A stretch of 64,000 bases of DNA from Candidatus Zixiibacteriota bacterium (GTDB lineage Bacteria > Zixibacteria > MSB-5A5 > GN15 > FEB-12). Both the position numbers and the translations under genes were made by a program. This document shows, piece after piece, positions 1 through 8,802 of this stretch. Location: contig DAOSXA010000001.1 of the NCBI GenBank assembly GCA_035380245.1, forward strand, positions 248,001 to 312,000, in the 5' to 3' direction. Below the pieces are notes generated by a model, which searched no databases, was not told where the DNA came from, and saw nothing but the letters and a program-made list of their open reading frames with translations. Position 1 is the stretch's first letter. Each line of letters opens with the position of its first letter.

Positions 1-28
1 TTCCCACCCGTGGACGGGTGGGCCACCG
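1..28. repeat. Palindromic intergenic repeat, family A (partial at window edge)
   Basis: A near-perfect inverted repeat with arms CCCACCCGT and ACGGGTGGG around a GG centre, followed by CCACC. The same element recurs complete at 40841-40874 and in degenerate form at 15839-15909, 40793-40816, 46991-47010 and 47262-47281, always between genes. It lies just downstream of the ygiQ-like gene and could fold as a hairpin in RNA. Confidence 0.7.
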
Positions 29-78
29 GATGGAACACAACCTACGACGCCTCGCGGAATGTCGGGCGTATGACTTCA

Positions 79-1839
79 CTAGCGGCGGGGGCGGGATCGA
101 TGCGGTTTTTTCTGCAGGATATCTTTCTGGCGTTGCTTACCGTCGGGATGTTTCTGTACCGCCAGCTTCTTGCCGGTAAAAGGATCCATCTCGGTATAAT
201 ACATAACCGCCGACCAGGTTGAAGGCAACGGCGTAAATATCTGTACTTGCTCCGGGTTTATCTTAAGGTGACTGCCGATGTATTTTTTCAGGATCAACAT
301 ATCCTCATCGGTACAACCGGGGTGGGCGGCAATGAAGTAGTAAGTTAAAAACTGCTCCTTCCCGGCCGCACGAGTGGCTTGTTCGAACATCGCTCGAAAC
401 GACTCCAGATAATCCCCGGCCGGCTTGCCCATCAGCTTCAGAATGCGGCCCTCGACATGCTCCGGGGCAATCTTCAACTGACCCGAGACATGGTGCTCGA
501 CCAACTCATGGACATAACGAGATCCATTCTTCTTATCGTGAACGATCATGTCATAACGCAAACCGGAAGCCACAAAAACTCGTTTTACTCCCTTAAGTCG
601 ACGCAAATGTTTCAGTAAATCGATTTGAGGTCCGTGATCAATCGGCAGTCGTTCACATATCTTCGGGAATAAACAGCGCTTATTCTTGCAAGCTCCGTGT
701 TTGAGCTTACGTTCGCATTCGAAACCGTACATATTGGCGGTCGGTCCGCCGACATCGTAGATATTCCCCTTGAAGGCTGGATGGCGAGTCAGCTCACGAG
801 CTTCGGAAAGAATCGAATCCGGAGATCGCCAGCGGACTGTTTTGCCATCGTGGACGGTAATTGCGCAGAAGTTACATTCACCGTAACAACCGCGATGACC
901 GGCAAGGGAGAAACGGATCGTCTCCAGCGCTTTGACTTTCCCCTGTTTCTCATAATGGGGATGCTGATCGCGCGTGAAAGGAAGCGTATAAAGCCAATCA
1001 AGTTCTTCCTGCGATAAATACTCAGCGGGTGGGTTATGAATAAGATACCGGGCGTCCTGCTGCTGGCAGAGTCCTTTTCCCGAAACAGGATCGTTGTTAT
1101 CGTAGAAGGTCTTGAACATGCCTACGAAAGCGACCCGGTCGGAAGAGACTTCCTGGAACGACGGCAACCGCAGATAGTTTTCTTCCGGTTCCTTTGAGAT
1201 ATAACAAAGTCCCCGAATGGAATGCGGGTCCTCTCTCTTTTCCAGGGCATGAGCCAGCGCTATGGTCGAACGGTCGGCCATGCCGTAGAGCAGGTAATCG
1301 GCTTTGGCATCGAACAAAATAGACTTCCGGATGCGATTGGACCAGAAATCATAATGGGCGACGCGGCGAAGGCTTGCTTCGAGACCGCCGAGAACGATGG
1401 GAGCGCTTTTCTTGAAGTATCGTCGGATGAGATTGCTGTAGACAATCGCGGCGCGATCCGGGCGTCGGTCGTTGATCCCGCCGGGGGTGTAGTCATCGGA
1501 CTTGCGCCGTTTCCTGAGTGCGGTGTAGTTGGCCACCATCGAATCGATACAACCGCCCGTCACTCCCCAGAATAAACGCGGCTGTCCTAATCGACCGATG
1601 TCCTTGTCTGACTCGAGATCCGGTTGTGCGATTATGCCGACCCGGAATCCCTCAGCTTCGAGAAGACGACCGATCAAGGCCACCCCGACAAAGGGTGAAT
1701 CAATATAGCTGTCGCCGGTAACGAGTATTATGTCAGGCCGATCCCAGCCGAGTTCTTTTATTTCTTTCCTCGTGGTCGGCAGAAAGACTTTTTTCAGTGA
1801 TTTCTTATTGATAAGTAATGTCCTATTTGAGCATATCAA
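79..1839 (-). CDS. YgiQ family radical SAM protein
   Basis: Radical SAM enzyme of the YgiQ (UPF0313) family; its reaction is not known. The 586-residue product has the family N-terminal region (FLPTTRKEIKELGW, then DIILVTGDSYIDSPF), a B12-binding-like Rossmann part, and the [4Fe-4S] cluster motif CYGECNFC (CxxxCxxC) in the middle, followed by the TIM-barrel half. The C-terminus is basic (KKPHRSRPRR), a common feature of the family. The start is uncertain: no ATG lies near the expected N-terminus, and TTG at 1839 is the best candidate. Family members usually begin just before FLPTT, where this sequence has a GTC codon. It stands alone, with a palindromic repeat downstream. The family call is firm; the start is not. 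Confidence 0.9.
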   Translation of the reverse strand: MICSNRTLLINKKSLKKVFLPTTRKEIKELGWDRPDIILVTGDSYIDSPFVGVALIGRLLEAEGFRVGIIAQPDLESDKDIGRLGQPRLFWGVTGGCIDSMVANYTALRKRRKSDDYTPGGINDRRPDRAAIVYSNLIRRYFKKSAPIVLGGLEASLRRVAHYDFWSNRIRKSILFDAKADYLLYGMADRSTIALAHALEKREDPHSIRGLCYISKEPEENYLRLPSFQEVSSDRVAFVGMFKTFYDNNDPVSGKGLCQQQDARYLIHNPPAEYLSQEELDWLYTLPFTRDQHPHYEKQGKVKALETIRFSLAGHRGCYGECNFCAITVHDGKTVRWRSPDSILSEARELTRHPAFKGNIYDVGGPTANMYGFECERKLKHGACKNKRCLFPKICERLPIDHGPQIDLLKHLRRLKGVKRVFVASGLRYDMIVHDKKNGSRYVHELVEHHVSGQLKIAPEHVEGRILKLMGKPAGDYLESFRAMFEQATRAAGKEQFLTYYFIAAHPGCTDEDMLILKKYIGSHLKINPEQVQIFTPLPSTWSAVMYYTEMDPFTGKKLAVQKHPDGKQRQKDILQKKPHRSRPRR

Positions 1840-1938
1840 ACAGTTTCGATCATATCCAATAACTCGCGAGGAACGCCGATAGTTCGCCGCGGCGGATCGA
1901 ATTGTTGTCCGGCCGACTCCATATCCCGAAGATCGGTC

Positions 1939-2697
1939 TTATTCCTGCGGATGCCACATCCAGACATTCGGTTCGACGTACAGTCCGTGATTTTGCTCCA
2001 GGTCGATCTTGACCGGGACGAGTGCTTTGGGCACAAGGTACAAACCGGTTCCGGCGAACGCCAGCCCGGTCCAACTCCGCCAGTCGCTCACCGTTCCGGG
2101 AATAGTCATCGCCTCATGGCAGGGTTTGATGAGTTTCGCGCCGAGTCGCTCATGGGCACGCAGCCAGGGATCGAACGGAAGACCGTCTTCGCGCCGCCAG
2201 GTTATATAATCGTCAATAGAGACGGTCGGCCAGCGATGTTTGTTGTTGGGACGCACGGGAGCGATTAAAGCCTTGAGGCCATGGCGGCGTCCGATCGCTT
2301 TCATGGCCAGAACCATTTCCCCGGCCAGGCCAACGCCCTTGTAAGCGACATCAACGACAATCTGAATCGCACACTGCAGATTGGGAGCAATGCCGCCGTT
2401 ATGCTGTTTGACCGACTCCTCCATTGCCCAGTCCCAGCCGGTTTCGGGGAGTTCCTCGGGAGTTCCCTCAAAACGAAGCGCCACCGAATTGGCGGCTGCA
2501 ATGATCGCGCCGGTGTCGGTACGTGTCATAACGAATTGATAGGCCGGGAAACAGCGATATATATCACTCCAGTGTCGATTGGAAACAGGGTCTTTGCGCA
2601 TGAATTCCGGCCAGGCCGGTATGGTGAATTCATCGGCTGTTTCGAGAAGGTCTTCCCTCTCGACGCCCGTAATTATCTCAGTCTTAAAATCGATCAT
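1939..2697 (-). CDS. GNAT-like N-acetyltransferase domain protein
   Basis: About 253 residues, soluble. A stretch in the middle (VAYKGVGLAGEM followed by an amphipathic helix) resembles the acetyl-CoA pyrophosphate-binding motif A of GNAT acetyltransferases. The rest, including a Trp-rich C-terminal third, is not one I recognise, and the substrate cannot be read from the sequence. A TTG at 2707-2709 would also open the frame, but ATG at 2695-2697, four bases after the EamA stop codon, is the more natural start. Both genes are read from right to left with almost no gap, so they are probably co-transcribed. Confidence 0.6.
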   Translation of the reverse strand: MIDFKTEIITGVEREDLLETADEFTIPAWPEFMRKDPVSNRHWSDIYRCFPAYQFVMTRTDTGAIIAAANSVALRFEGTPEELPETGWDWAMEESVKQHNGGIAPNLQCAIQIVVDVAYKGVGLAGEMVLAMKAIGRRHGLKALIAPVRPNNKHRWPTVSIDDYITWRREDGLPFDPWLRAHERLGAKLIKPCHEAMTIPGTVSDWRSWTGLAFAGTGLYLVPKALVPVKIDLEQNHGLYVEPNVWMWHPQE

Positions 2698-2701
2698 GAT
2701 T

Positions 2702-3598
2702 CTATCCAAACATTACGAATATGGTTCCAGCCACACCCAGAATTACGCCAACAACACGGGATGTAGTCATTTTTTCTTTCAGAAAAACCGTTGCCAGAAT
2801 AAAGATGAAGATAGTCGACATCTGATTGAGGATCGCGGCCACCGAGGCGGTGGTATATTTCATCCCGCCCATCCAGAGAATCATGGCCACATAGGAACCG
2901 ATGAACGATCCGGTAATAGTGTAAACGCGCCCCACTTTGGCAAACATAGTGCGGACTATTTCTCTGCGGTGCGGATGCCAGTAGAGCATCGGGAGCAAAC
3001 AGATGATTCCACCGACAATGCGCATTTGGGTTACCCACATCACGGGAGATCGATCAAGCACCGGTTTCACCAGCACTACTCCGATAGCATTGGTGAACAG
3101 GTAACCGACACCCCAAAGAAGTCCAATCATGACGGATCGGGTATCGAGATCGGAGTCGGTCGGTTTACTTACCGCTGAAGCGACCGCCGACACGATCAAC
3201 AGTGTCCCCAGCCATTGCCGGAAACTGATCGACTCGGACAACCAGAACATTGACAGAATAATGATGAACGGGCTGTACAAACACATAACGATCGACGAAA
3301 GACCGGCACCAAGACGATTCAGGCTTTTGAAAAAAAGAGTGTCGGAAACGGCAATCCCTACCACTCCGCTGATGAAACAGATCACATAGTCGACCGCGGC
3401 GATATTGCCCAGCATATCCCTCTCGAAAATCAATATAGACGGGACCAGAAAGAGGGTAGCAAGGAGCGATTTATACAGGTTAAGCCCGATTGGATGAACC
3501 GTTTCGCCCGATTTGCGAAACAACACCACCGCGACGGCCCAAGCCACCGCACAGAGAAGAGAGAGCAATTCGCCCAATATATCCGCGTTAATTGCCAT
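2702..3598 (-). CDS. EamA/DMT family transporter
   Basis: A 298-residue integral membrane protein with about ten hydrophobic helices arranged as two repeats of five, the layout of EamA (drug/metabolite transporter superfamily) proteins. The family exports or imports small metabolites such as amino acids or purines; the substrate here is unknown. The first helix begins at LGELLSLLCAVAWAVAVV and the second repeat at about residue 150 (GLLWGVGYLFTNAIGVV). It lies directly upstream of the GNAT-like gene, an arrangement that would fit export of, or resistance to, a modified compound, but that is inference. Confidence 0.88.
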   Translation of the reverse strand: MAINADILGELLSLLCAVAWAVAVVLFRKSGETVHPIGLNLYKSLLATLFLVPSILIFERDMLGNIAAVDYVICFISGVVGIAVSDTLFFKSLNRLGAGLSSIVMCLYSPFIIILSMFWLSESISFRQWLGTLLIVSAVASAVSKPTDSDLDTRSVMIGLLWGVGYLFTNAIGVVLVKPVLDRSPVMWVTQMRIVGGIICLLPMLYWHPHRREIVRTMFAKVGRVYTITGSFIGSYVAMILWMGGMKYTTASVAAILNQMSTIFIFILATVFLKEKMTTSRVVGVILGVAGTIFVMFG

Positions 3599-3743
3599 CT
3601 AGGGTAATGATGCCTTTCATAATCGGGCAGAGACTTCTCATACCGCCGAGGTGAGCGGCTAAGTTACCGAAAAACGGTCACTTAGGCAAGCTGAGAGTGA
3701 ACTCGTTTAATTATAATCAGCGAAGATTATCACGGTGGAACCA

Positions 3744-5804
3744 CTACAGCCCGAGTTGCGGGGCCTGCTCGCGCAGGATTCGGGTATAGGTGGTATCAAG
3801 TCCCCGGTCTATAGCTTCTCGATATAGTTTCCCGGCTACAGGCCAGTTTTTCTGAGTGACATAGTATTCAGCAAGTTCCTTGAAAGCCTGCATGGGAGCA
3901 TCTGGTCTTAAAACCAGACGATGCAGATATTTCAGATATAAATCAGTCTTCTTCTGCCGCGAATAAACCTGAACCAGACCGGTCATGGCATCGGTGTTAT
4001 CGGGATCAATGGCGAGGGCATCATGCAGGTGCTTTTCTGCTTCGTCCAGATTTCCTTTATGGAAAAATACGGACCCCATTTCTTTCGCAATGGTCGCATT
4101 GTATGGATTCAAGGCCGCCGCTATTTGAAGCATAGCCAGACTACTATCCAACATACCTCGATCCCTCAGACATACTCCCAGATTAGTATAAGCCGCGGCA
4201 TATAACGGATGCAGACTGATGGCTCGCTCGAACAGAGGAATGGCATTGTCACAGTTACCGATCTTCTTATACGCAAGCCCCTCACGGTTAGCGACCCAAC
4301 AGGGGTAGTCTTCTTTGTATCGCTGGATAGCAGCATCGACTCCGACACTGTCGCCGCGTTCTTCGTAATAGTCATGAATCAATGAACGGGCATACATGGA
4401 CTTGGTTAAATCCATCTCGGTGTATGACTCGAACCAGGTAAAACCGACATTAATGTCGGTTTGATTGAGTGCTCTCGGAATCAGCACCAGGAAACCCAAT
4501 CCGGTTATGAGCCCTATTAGAAGAAATCTCGGCGTCCGCCTGATCTTCAGATCTAAGATCAGCCAGGCGGCGAACAGAGCCAACGGTACTCCGACGAGTG
4601 AGAAAAGATCCCAGTCGCGAGCCATCCCAAGCTTCGGATCGAAAATAAAAATTTCCCCGAAAGCCCCGGCGAAGAAAATCAGGAGGAAACGATAATCACG
4701 TCGTTGCATGAGTGAGCGTGGCCCGGCTTTGATGAAAAGGACAATCGTAATAGCCAGTGCCGGGAGAAGTATCTGCAAGAGATTCAAGGTGTCCAGCAGG
4801 TGTTTGAACGAAAACAACCAGTAACCTTCAACGGTGAACCGATCAGGAACCAACGGAATGAGTGAGAAGCGGAAATAATAAATCTTGAAATAGAAATGGA
4901 AAAACACTGCCGCGATACTGACTACGGCCAGAATGATAAACAGCGTTTTAGTCTTTATATCCGAACGGGCGATACGATCCCCCGCCGGTGAATCACTGAA
5001 CAACAGATATATCAGAGCCGGAATGAGAGCCGCACCGAACACATGCATAAGCACAGCCAGGCCGGCCGGGAGAATTGCCCACCAGCGACTTATCCGCCCG
5101 GTGGAAATAAGCAGGCCGACGACACCGAAAGCCAGCACCGTCGTAACAAATACCGAGTAATTCTCGACATAACCATAATAGAGCAGGCTGAATCCGCCCG
5201 ACAGGGTAATTAACGGGAAAGCGATCCGCTGCCAGCCGCAGTTGAAAAGTTTCCACCCGGACCAGATCAGCAAAGCAAGAGCGATTACACCCGCGCCCAT
5301 GGAAATAGCCTGAAATGAGAAGAGGGCTCCGGCTTCTCCCTCGCGGCCGGAGAGATGTTTGATCCAGACATGGATGAGTGCTTCACCCAGGTCACGTTTT
5401 TTAACCAGGGGGACTTCCTCAGACAACAACGAGAGGACAGTATATCCATCTCCCAGATAAAATGAACGCGCTCTGAGAAAATAAAAGAGAGCGATCAGAC
5501 CGGCTGAGATCGAACCTGACGTCAGCCACACGGTGCTGCCGGACGGGCCGGAAATATCCGTTCGCCATCGCATCTGCAACGGCATTAACAGACACGGCAG
5601 AACCGCTCCCAGCCCAAAACAGAACAACGGTAAAAAAAGTGACTTATGACTCCAGACGTTGATTCCCCACACTCGGTATTGTGGTAGAAAGGCACCGGCC
5701 AGCAGGACCACCAGAACCGCATAGTAAGCTATCAGGTAAGCTCGTGTGGACGATCCTTTGGTCTCGGCGGCGTCACCCGTCTGTTGATTGTGCAACTCCG
5801 ACAT
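3744..5804 (-). CDS. Polytopic membrane protein with C-terminal TPR repeats
   Basis: A 686-residue protein. Residues about 20-460 form roughly twelve hydrophobic helices, a layout seen in GT-C-type membrane glycosyltransferases, although I see no diagnostic catalytic motif. Residues about 490-680 are tetratricopeptide repeats, recognisable in segments such as AAAYTNLGVCLRDRGMLD and AEKHLHDALAIDPDNTDAM. Membrane/TPR fusions of this kind are frequent in FCB-type genomes and usually lack an assigned function. The upstream operon ends in a terminator at 5848-5876, so this gene probably has its own promoter in the 44 bases before its ATG or is reached by read-through. Confidence 0.75.
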   Translation of the reverse strand: MSELHNQQTGDAAETKGSSTRAYLIAYYAVLVVLLAGAFLPQYRVWGINVWSHKSLFLPLFCFGLGAVLPCLLMPLQMRWRTDISGPSGSTVWLTSGSISAGLIALFYFLRARSFYLGDGYTVLSLLSEEVPLVKKRDLGEALIHVWIKHLSGREGEAGALFSFQAISMGAGVIALALLIWSGWKLFNCGWQRIAFPLITLSGGFSLLYYGYVENYSVFVTTVLAFGVVGLLISTGRISRWWAILPAGLAVLMHVFGAALIPALIYLLFSDSPAGDRIARSDIKTKTLFIILAVVSIAAVFFHFYFKIYYFRFSLIPLVPDRFTVEGYWLFSFKHLLDTLNLLQILLPALAITIVLFIKAGPRSLMQRRDYRFLLIFFAGAFGEIFIFDPKLGMARDWDLFSLVGVPLALFAAWLILDLKIRRTPRFLLIGLITGLGFLVLIPRALNQTDINVGFTWFESYTEMDLTKSMYARSLIHDYYEERGDSVGVDAAIQRYKEDYPCWVANREGLAYKKIGNCDNAIPLFERAISLHPLYAAAYTNLGVCLRDRGMLDSSLAMLQIAAALNPYNATIAKEMGSVFFHKGNLDEAEKHLHDALAIDPDNTDAMTGLVQVYSRQKKTDLYLKYLHRLVLRPDAPMQAFKELAEYYVTQKNWPVAGKLYREAIDRGLDTTYTRILREQAPQLGL

Positions 5805-5847
5805 GACAGTACTCTAATATAGCGAATAACAAACCTCCCCCAAACAG

Positions 5848-5876
5848 AAAACCCTCCCGGATATTAGGAGGGTTTT
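5848..5876 (-). terminator. Rho-independent terminator of the DUF4388 operon
   Basis: Perfect 10-bp stem AAAACCCTCC / GGAGGGTTTT with a 9-nt loop. On the minus strand it is followed by more U residues. It lies 24 bases after the stop codon of the small zinc-binding protein gene. Confidence 0.8.
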
Positions 5877-5900
5877 GAAACCTGACTGGTCGAATAAGTG

Positions 5901-6089
5901 CTAGTAGTTGTATTCCGCCTGATTGCACTTGCAGATGCCGACATTCTGCGCCCGCATCTTCCAACCGCCCTTGTCGCTCTTAACCGGTTTGACAAATTTG
6001 ACAAACTGGATTACTTCGGAGCAGACCGGACAAACAGTCTCATGGCTCTTTTTGTTCGCCTTATCGGAAAACGATTGTTTTTTAGCCAT
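5901..6089 (-). CDS. Small putative zinc-binding protein (62 aa)
   Basis: A 62-residue basic protein with two cysteine pairs, C20-P-V-C23 and C53-K-C55, spaced as a possible single zinc ribbon or zinc knuckle. The N-terminus is Lys/Ser-rich. I do not recognise the family. It overlaps the end of the preceding gene by 8 bases and is followed at once by a strong terminator, so it is the last gene of a four-gene operon (7825 to 5901). That tight coupling is the main evidence that the short frame is a real gene. It might be a ribosome- or RNA-associated accessory factor, but nothing in the sequence proves a role. Confidence 0.7.
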   Translation of the reverse strand: MAKKQSFSDKANKKSHETVCPVCSEVIQFVKFVKPVKSDKGGWKMRAQNVGICKCNQAEYNY

Positions 6090-6312
6090 CGGTGAAGACT
6101 TCCTCTATCTGCAGTTCGTTCTGTTTTTCCAACCTTGCCAGTTCTTCCTTAACAGTCAACAGCAGTCGCGTTGTTTCCCGAAACAGGTTAAATTCCTGAT
6201 CTTTGCGGAAAAACGGGACCGCTCTATCGAACTGTTCGGCGGCACGCTGGTATTCTTTACGTCGAAGGGCTAATAATGCCTCGCAATAAGCCTTTTCCGC
6301 AGGATTAAGCAT
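6082..6312 (-). CDS. Small TPR-like helical protein (76 aa)
   Basis: A 76-residue, mostly helical protein. Its first 40 residues (AYCEALLALRRKEYQRAAEQ, then FDRAVPFF) read as one tetratricopeptide-like helix pair, and the remainder as a charged amphipathic helix. No membrane segment or signal peptide. Its start codon shares one base with the stop of the upstream gene and its end overlaps the zinc-binding protein gene, so translation is probably coupled. No function is assigned; a scaffold role for its operon partners is a guess. Confidence 0.65.
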   Translation of the reverse strand: MLNPAEKAYCEALLALRRKEYQRAAEQFDRAVPFFRKDQEFNLFRETTRLLLTVKEELARLEKQNELQIEEVFTDG

Positions 6313-6971
6313 CAGGACTTCTCCTTTCCGGAAAAGAGCTTCTCGGCTTCTTTCAGCCTTTTAACGTATGGCTCCACCATATACTTGCCGAGCCGCAGAT
6401 AATATATAATGTAAGCGGACAAAAGCAAGGCCTCTCTGTCATGGTTTTCGACAGCCTGTTTCAGGCTTCGATCCAGCGCCGACAGCAGATGATCCTTGCC
6501 GGAAGCGTGATCATCGAATTTTTCAGTCAAACGGGCCAACATGAGGCGGAACTTCTTGATTGAGTCAACTTCCTGGCGCACAACCTCTTCCGGTCCGCGA
6601 CGGAGTGTCAGGGCATCACCCGGAACGGGTCCCGACTTAAGCCATTGGGTGATAATGTCGTTGACCTTGCGACCGGCAGGGGAATCTCCGGTAGTTTTGG
6701 TGATTTCCTGTCCGATTCGGTCAAGCATATCGGAAATACGCGTCCGATCCGATTCCCGCAACAGGCCACCGTCCGGCCAAACCCGGCGGTCGGCGAACCA
6801 TTCAGCTACCTGGTCGCTGACATCGACCCCATCGGTAGAAGCTCGGGCCAGGTCATCGAGCCGATTCATCCCGCCGAGTACGGTCAGCCGTTCATCCTTG
6901 AGCGCCGTAGCCTGATCCAGAAAATCCTCGATCATGGTCTCGAGGCGCTTGAGCGTTTCGACCCGACTCAA
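6312..6971 (-). CDS. Hypothetical helical protein in DUF4388 operon
   Basis: A 219-residue soluble, largely helical protein that I do not recognise. The N-terminal 45 residues (VETLKRLETMIEDFLDQATA onward) are heptad-like and could form a coiled coil. The C-terminal 80 residues are again amphipathic helices ending in a Lys-rich tail. It overlaps the upstream DUF4388 gene by 4 bases (ATGA type) and the downstream gene by 1 base, so the four products are likely made together. No enzymatic motif is visible. Confidence 0.65.
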   Translation of the reverse strand: MSRVETLKRLETMIEDFLDQATALKDERLTVLGGMNRLDDLARASTDGVDVSDQVAEWFADRRVWPDGGLLRESDRTRISDMLDRIGQEITKTTGDSPAGRKVNDIITQWLKSGPVPGDALTLRRGPEEVVRQEVDSIKKFRLMLARLTEKFDDHASGKDHLLSALDRSLKQAVENHDREALLLSAYIIYYLRLGKYMVEPYVKRLKEAEKLFSGKEKS

Positions 6972-7825
6972 TCGACTTCCTCCACAACCGTGGTTACCCG
7001 GCGATCTCTCAGACGATTACTGCTCTTGGCTGTCAGATAACCCTCGAACAGATCCGCCAGGCGGTTGACCATTTTGTCTAACTGCGGTGAGGCAGTTTCC
7101 GGTTCACGATCAGTTTTTACGATCAGACCGGCCAGTTTGAGCTGCGCTAGTGTCTTGAGTGAGCGTTCGCGGTCAACCGGACTGAGCTTGACCACCTGTT
7201 CGAGTGTCCGGCGGCCGTCGACCAGCGCCATGATATTCCATTCATCGGCCTGCATGGCGACATCGCGACGTCGCCCGCCCTGTGAAGCGGATATCGTGTA
7301 AACATGATTCATGTCCGGCAACGTCTCGTTGAGCCAGTTCCGCTCATCGATTCGGCGGAGTCCTTCGAGTATGACATTCTCAACCGAAAGCCGTACGGTG
7401 ATTTCTTCGTCGGTCGGGAACTGGTTCTCATAGAACTTGAACGAACCGGTCTCCCAGGACAAGAGTGAGTATAACAACTCTTCGACCTGACTCTTGACAA
7501 CCGATTCGAGATCGGCACGATCGATCAGCTTGCGGGTAATCATGATCTCGCCGAGACGCTTGGTGTTCTCGGTACGAGCCTGCACGTTGATCGCCTCATC
7601 GAGCTGCTTATCATTAATGATGCCGCGTTTTTTCAGCAGTTGTCCAAGGTGATACGTCTGTCTGGGACCGTATCCATAGATAACTTCACCTTCCCGGAAA
7701 TACACCATGACTATCGAGTCTTCTTTCTGAATCCCCAGCGTTCCGGACTTACGTCCCGACGCAATCAACTGGAATATCTCCGGCAGGGTGAAACGCTCTA
7801 TCCTTCCCTGCAAATCAAGGTCCAT
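6968..7825 (-). CDS. DUF4388 domain-containing protein
   Basis: The first about 100 residues match the DUF4388 pattern: LQGRIERFTLPEIFQLIASG, then a GTLGI strand and VYFREGEVIYGYG. This domain is common in Myxococcota, Cyanobacteria and other lineages with complex signalling. Residues about 65-160 look like the helical region that often follows it (LGEIMITRKLIDRADLE). The last 120 residues contain a winged-helix-like segment (DGRRTLEQVVKLSPVDRERS). The start at 7825 is chosen because GGAG lies six bases before that ATG; a TTG at 7840 is an alternative. It is the first gene of a four-gene operon. The role is probably regulatory or scaffolding and remains unproven. Confidence 0.75.
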   Translation of the reverse strand: MDLDLQGRIERFTLPEIFQLIASGRKSGTLGIQKEDSIVMVYFREGEVIYGYGPRQTYHLGQLLKKRGIINDKQLDEAINVQARTENTKRLGEIMITRKLIDRADLESVVKSQVEELLYSLLSWETGSFKFYENQFPTDEEITVRLSVENVILEGLRRIDERNWLNETLPDMNHVYTISASQGGRRRDVAMQADEWNIMALVDGRRTLEQVVKLSPVDRERSLKTLAQLKLAGLIVKTDREPETASPQLDKMVNRLADLFEGYLTAKSSNRLRDRRVTTVVEEVD

Positions 7826-8156
7826 GAATGCTCCGTGCAATCTATTTAGAAGTTAACAGCTTTCGTTCTTGTATCGCGATACCGGGAATTGCACCCTGAG
7901 TCATTAGGAATTTCGATCTGATTCGCTCGTAATACCTCAGCCTGGCGGGTATCGCATCGTTATCAATTCAATTGCGATTGACAATAACATATCGAATTTA
8001 CTCAGTCAACATTGAACAGTACAAAAAAGTCCTTCATGCGAACGAACTATAAGAAAATGTGAACCAACTCTCGCAGCATTGTGGAAAACTAGTTGATCCG
8101 ATTCATCCAAATCACTAAGCTGACATTACCAGAACGTAACTGTACGGACGACATCT
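7826..8156. other. Divergent intergenic region (DUF4388 operon / recX)
   Basis: About 330 bases without a convincing gene. It is AT-richer than its surroundings, especially 7970-8070. It must hold promoters for both directions. One plausible minus-strand promoter is listed separately at 7981-8009; I cannot pick a convincing plus-strand one. No strong hairpin was seen. Confidence 0.5.
7981..8009 (-). promoter_or_regulatory. Candidate sigma-70 promoter for the DUF4388 operon
   Basis: On the minus strand, -35 TTGACT (8004-8009), a 17-bp spacer, and -10 TATTGT (7981-7986). The predicted transcript start would be about 150 bases upstream of the DUF4388 start codon. This is consensus matching by eye only. 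Confidence 0.4.
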
Positions 8157-8798
8157 ATGCCGAAACTGATACTGTCCAAGATAAAGGAAATCTCCGGGGG
8201 CCTGGCCCTGACCATCAGCGGCCAGGAGCAACCGTTGTTGATTTCCCATGAGGCTGCCACCCGGCATCGCCTGATCGAAGGAATCGTCATCACCGAGGGG
8301 CAACTGCGAACGCTCCATCTTGACTCACAGCGCTTCCTCTGCGAGCGCAAGGTCGGTGACCTGCTGGCCATGCGTGATCATTCCACCGGTGAACTGATCG
8401 GCAAACTCCGCCGCAAAGGCTTCACGCGGGAGATTATCGACCCCATAATCGGCTGTTATCGCAAAACGGGCACGCTCGATGACGCCCGCTTTGCCGCTGC
8501 CGCCGGACAGTCGCTGTTGGAACGTCAACCTTGCGGTCGTTCGTATCTGATCGCTTATCTGCGCAAGAAACAAATCGACCGGAGGCTGGCCGAGCAGACT
8601 GCCGAAATGCTAATCCCGAGCGGAGATAATGTCGCCTCCGCAGTAAGCGCTCTCGAGTCCCGCTGGAACCGGATAAGCCAGTTTGAACTTGAAACGGCCC
8701 AGCGCAAGGCGTATAATTACCTTTCCCGACGCGGTTTTGGCTATGCTGCCTCTAAAGCCGCGTTTGATCAGTTATGGGCCGATAAAAACGAGGAATAA
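8157..8798 (+). CDS. recX: Regulatory protein RecX
   Basis: RecX family modulator of RecA recombinase. The 213-residue product has the three-helix repeat units typical of RecX in its C-terminal two thirds, for example ELIGKLRRKGFTREIIDPII and YLIAYLRKKQIDRRLAEQTA, and ends with YNYLSRRGFGYAASKAAFD, the family C-terminal pattern. The N-terminal 55 residues are the beta-rich extension seen in many RecX proteins. recA is not in the window. alaS follows directly: the recX stop codon (8796-8798) sits between the alaS ribosome binding site and its proposed start, so the two are translationally linked. A recX-alaS pair is a common order in bacteria. Confidence 0.88.
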   Translation: MPKLILSKIKEISGGLALTISGQEQPLLISHEAATRHRLIEGIVITEGQLRTLHLDSQRFLCERKVGDLLAMRDHSTGELIGKLRRKGFTREIIDPIIGCYRKTGTLDDARFAAAAGQSLLERQPCGRSYLIAYLRKKQIDRRLAEQTAEMLIPSGDNVASAVSALESRWNRISQFELETAQRKAYNYLSRRGFGYAASKAAFDQLWADKNEE

Positions 8799-8802
8799 CA
8801 AC

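Noticed and set aside
2579..3178. 199-codon plus-strand frame across the GNAT/EamA junction
   Set aside because: Antisense to two recognisable genes, His/Asp-rich composition typical of reversed membrane-protein codons.
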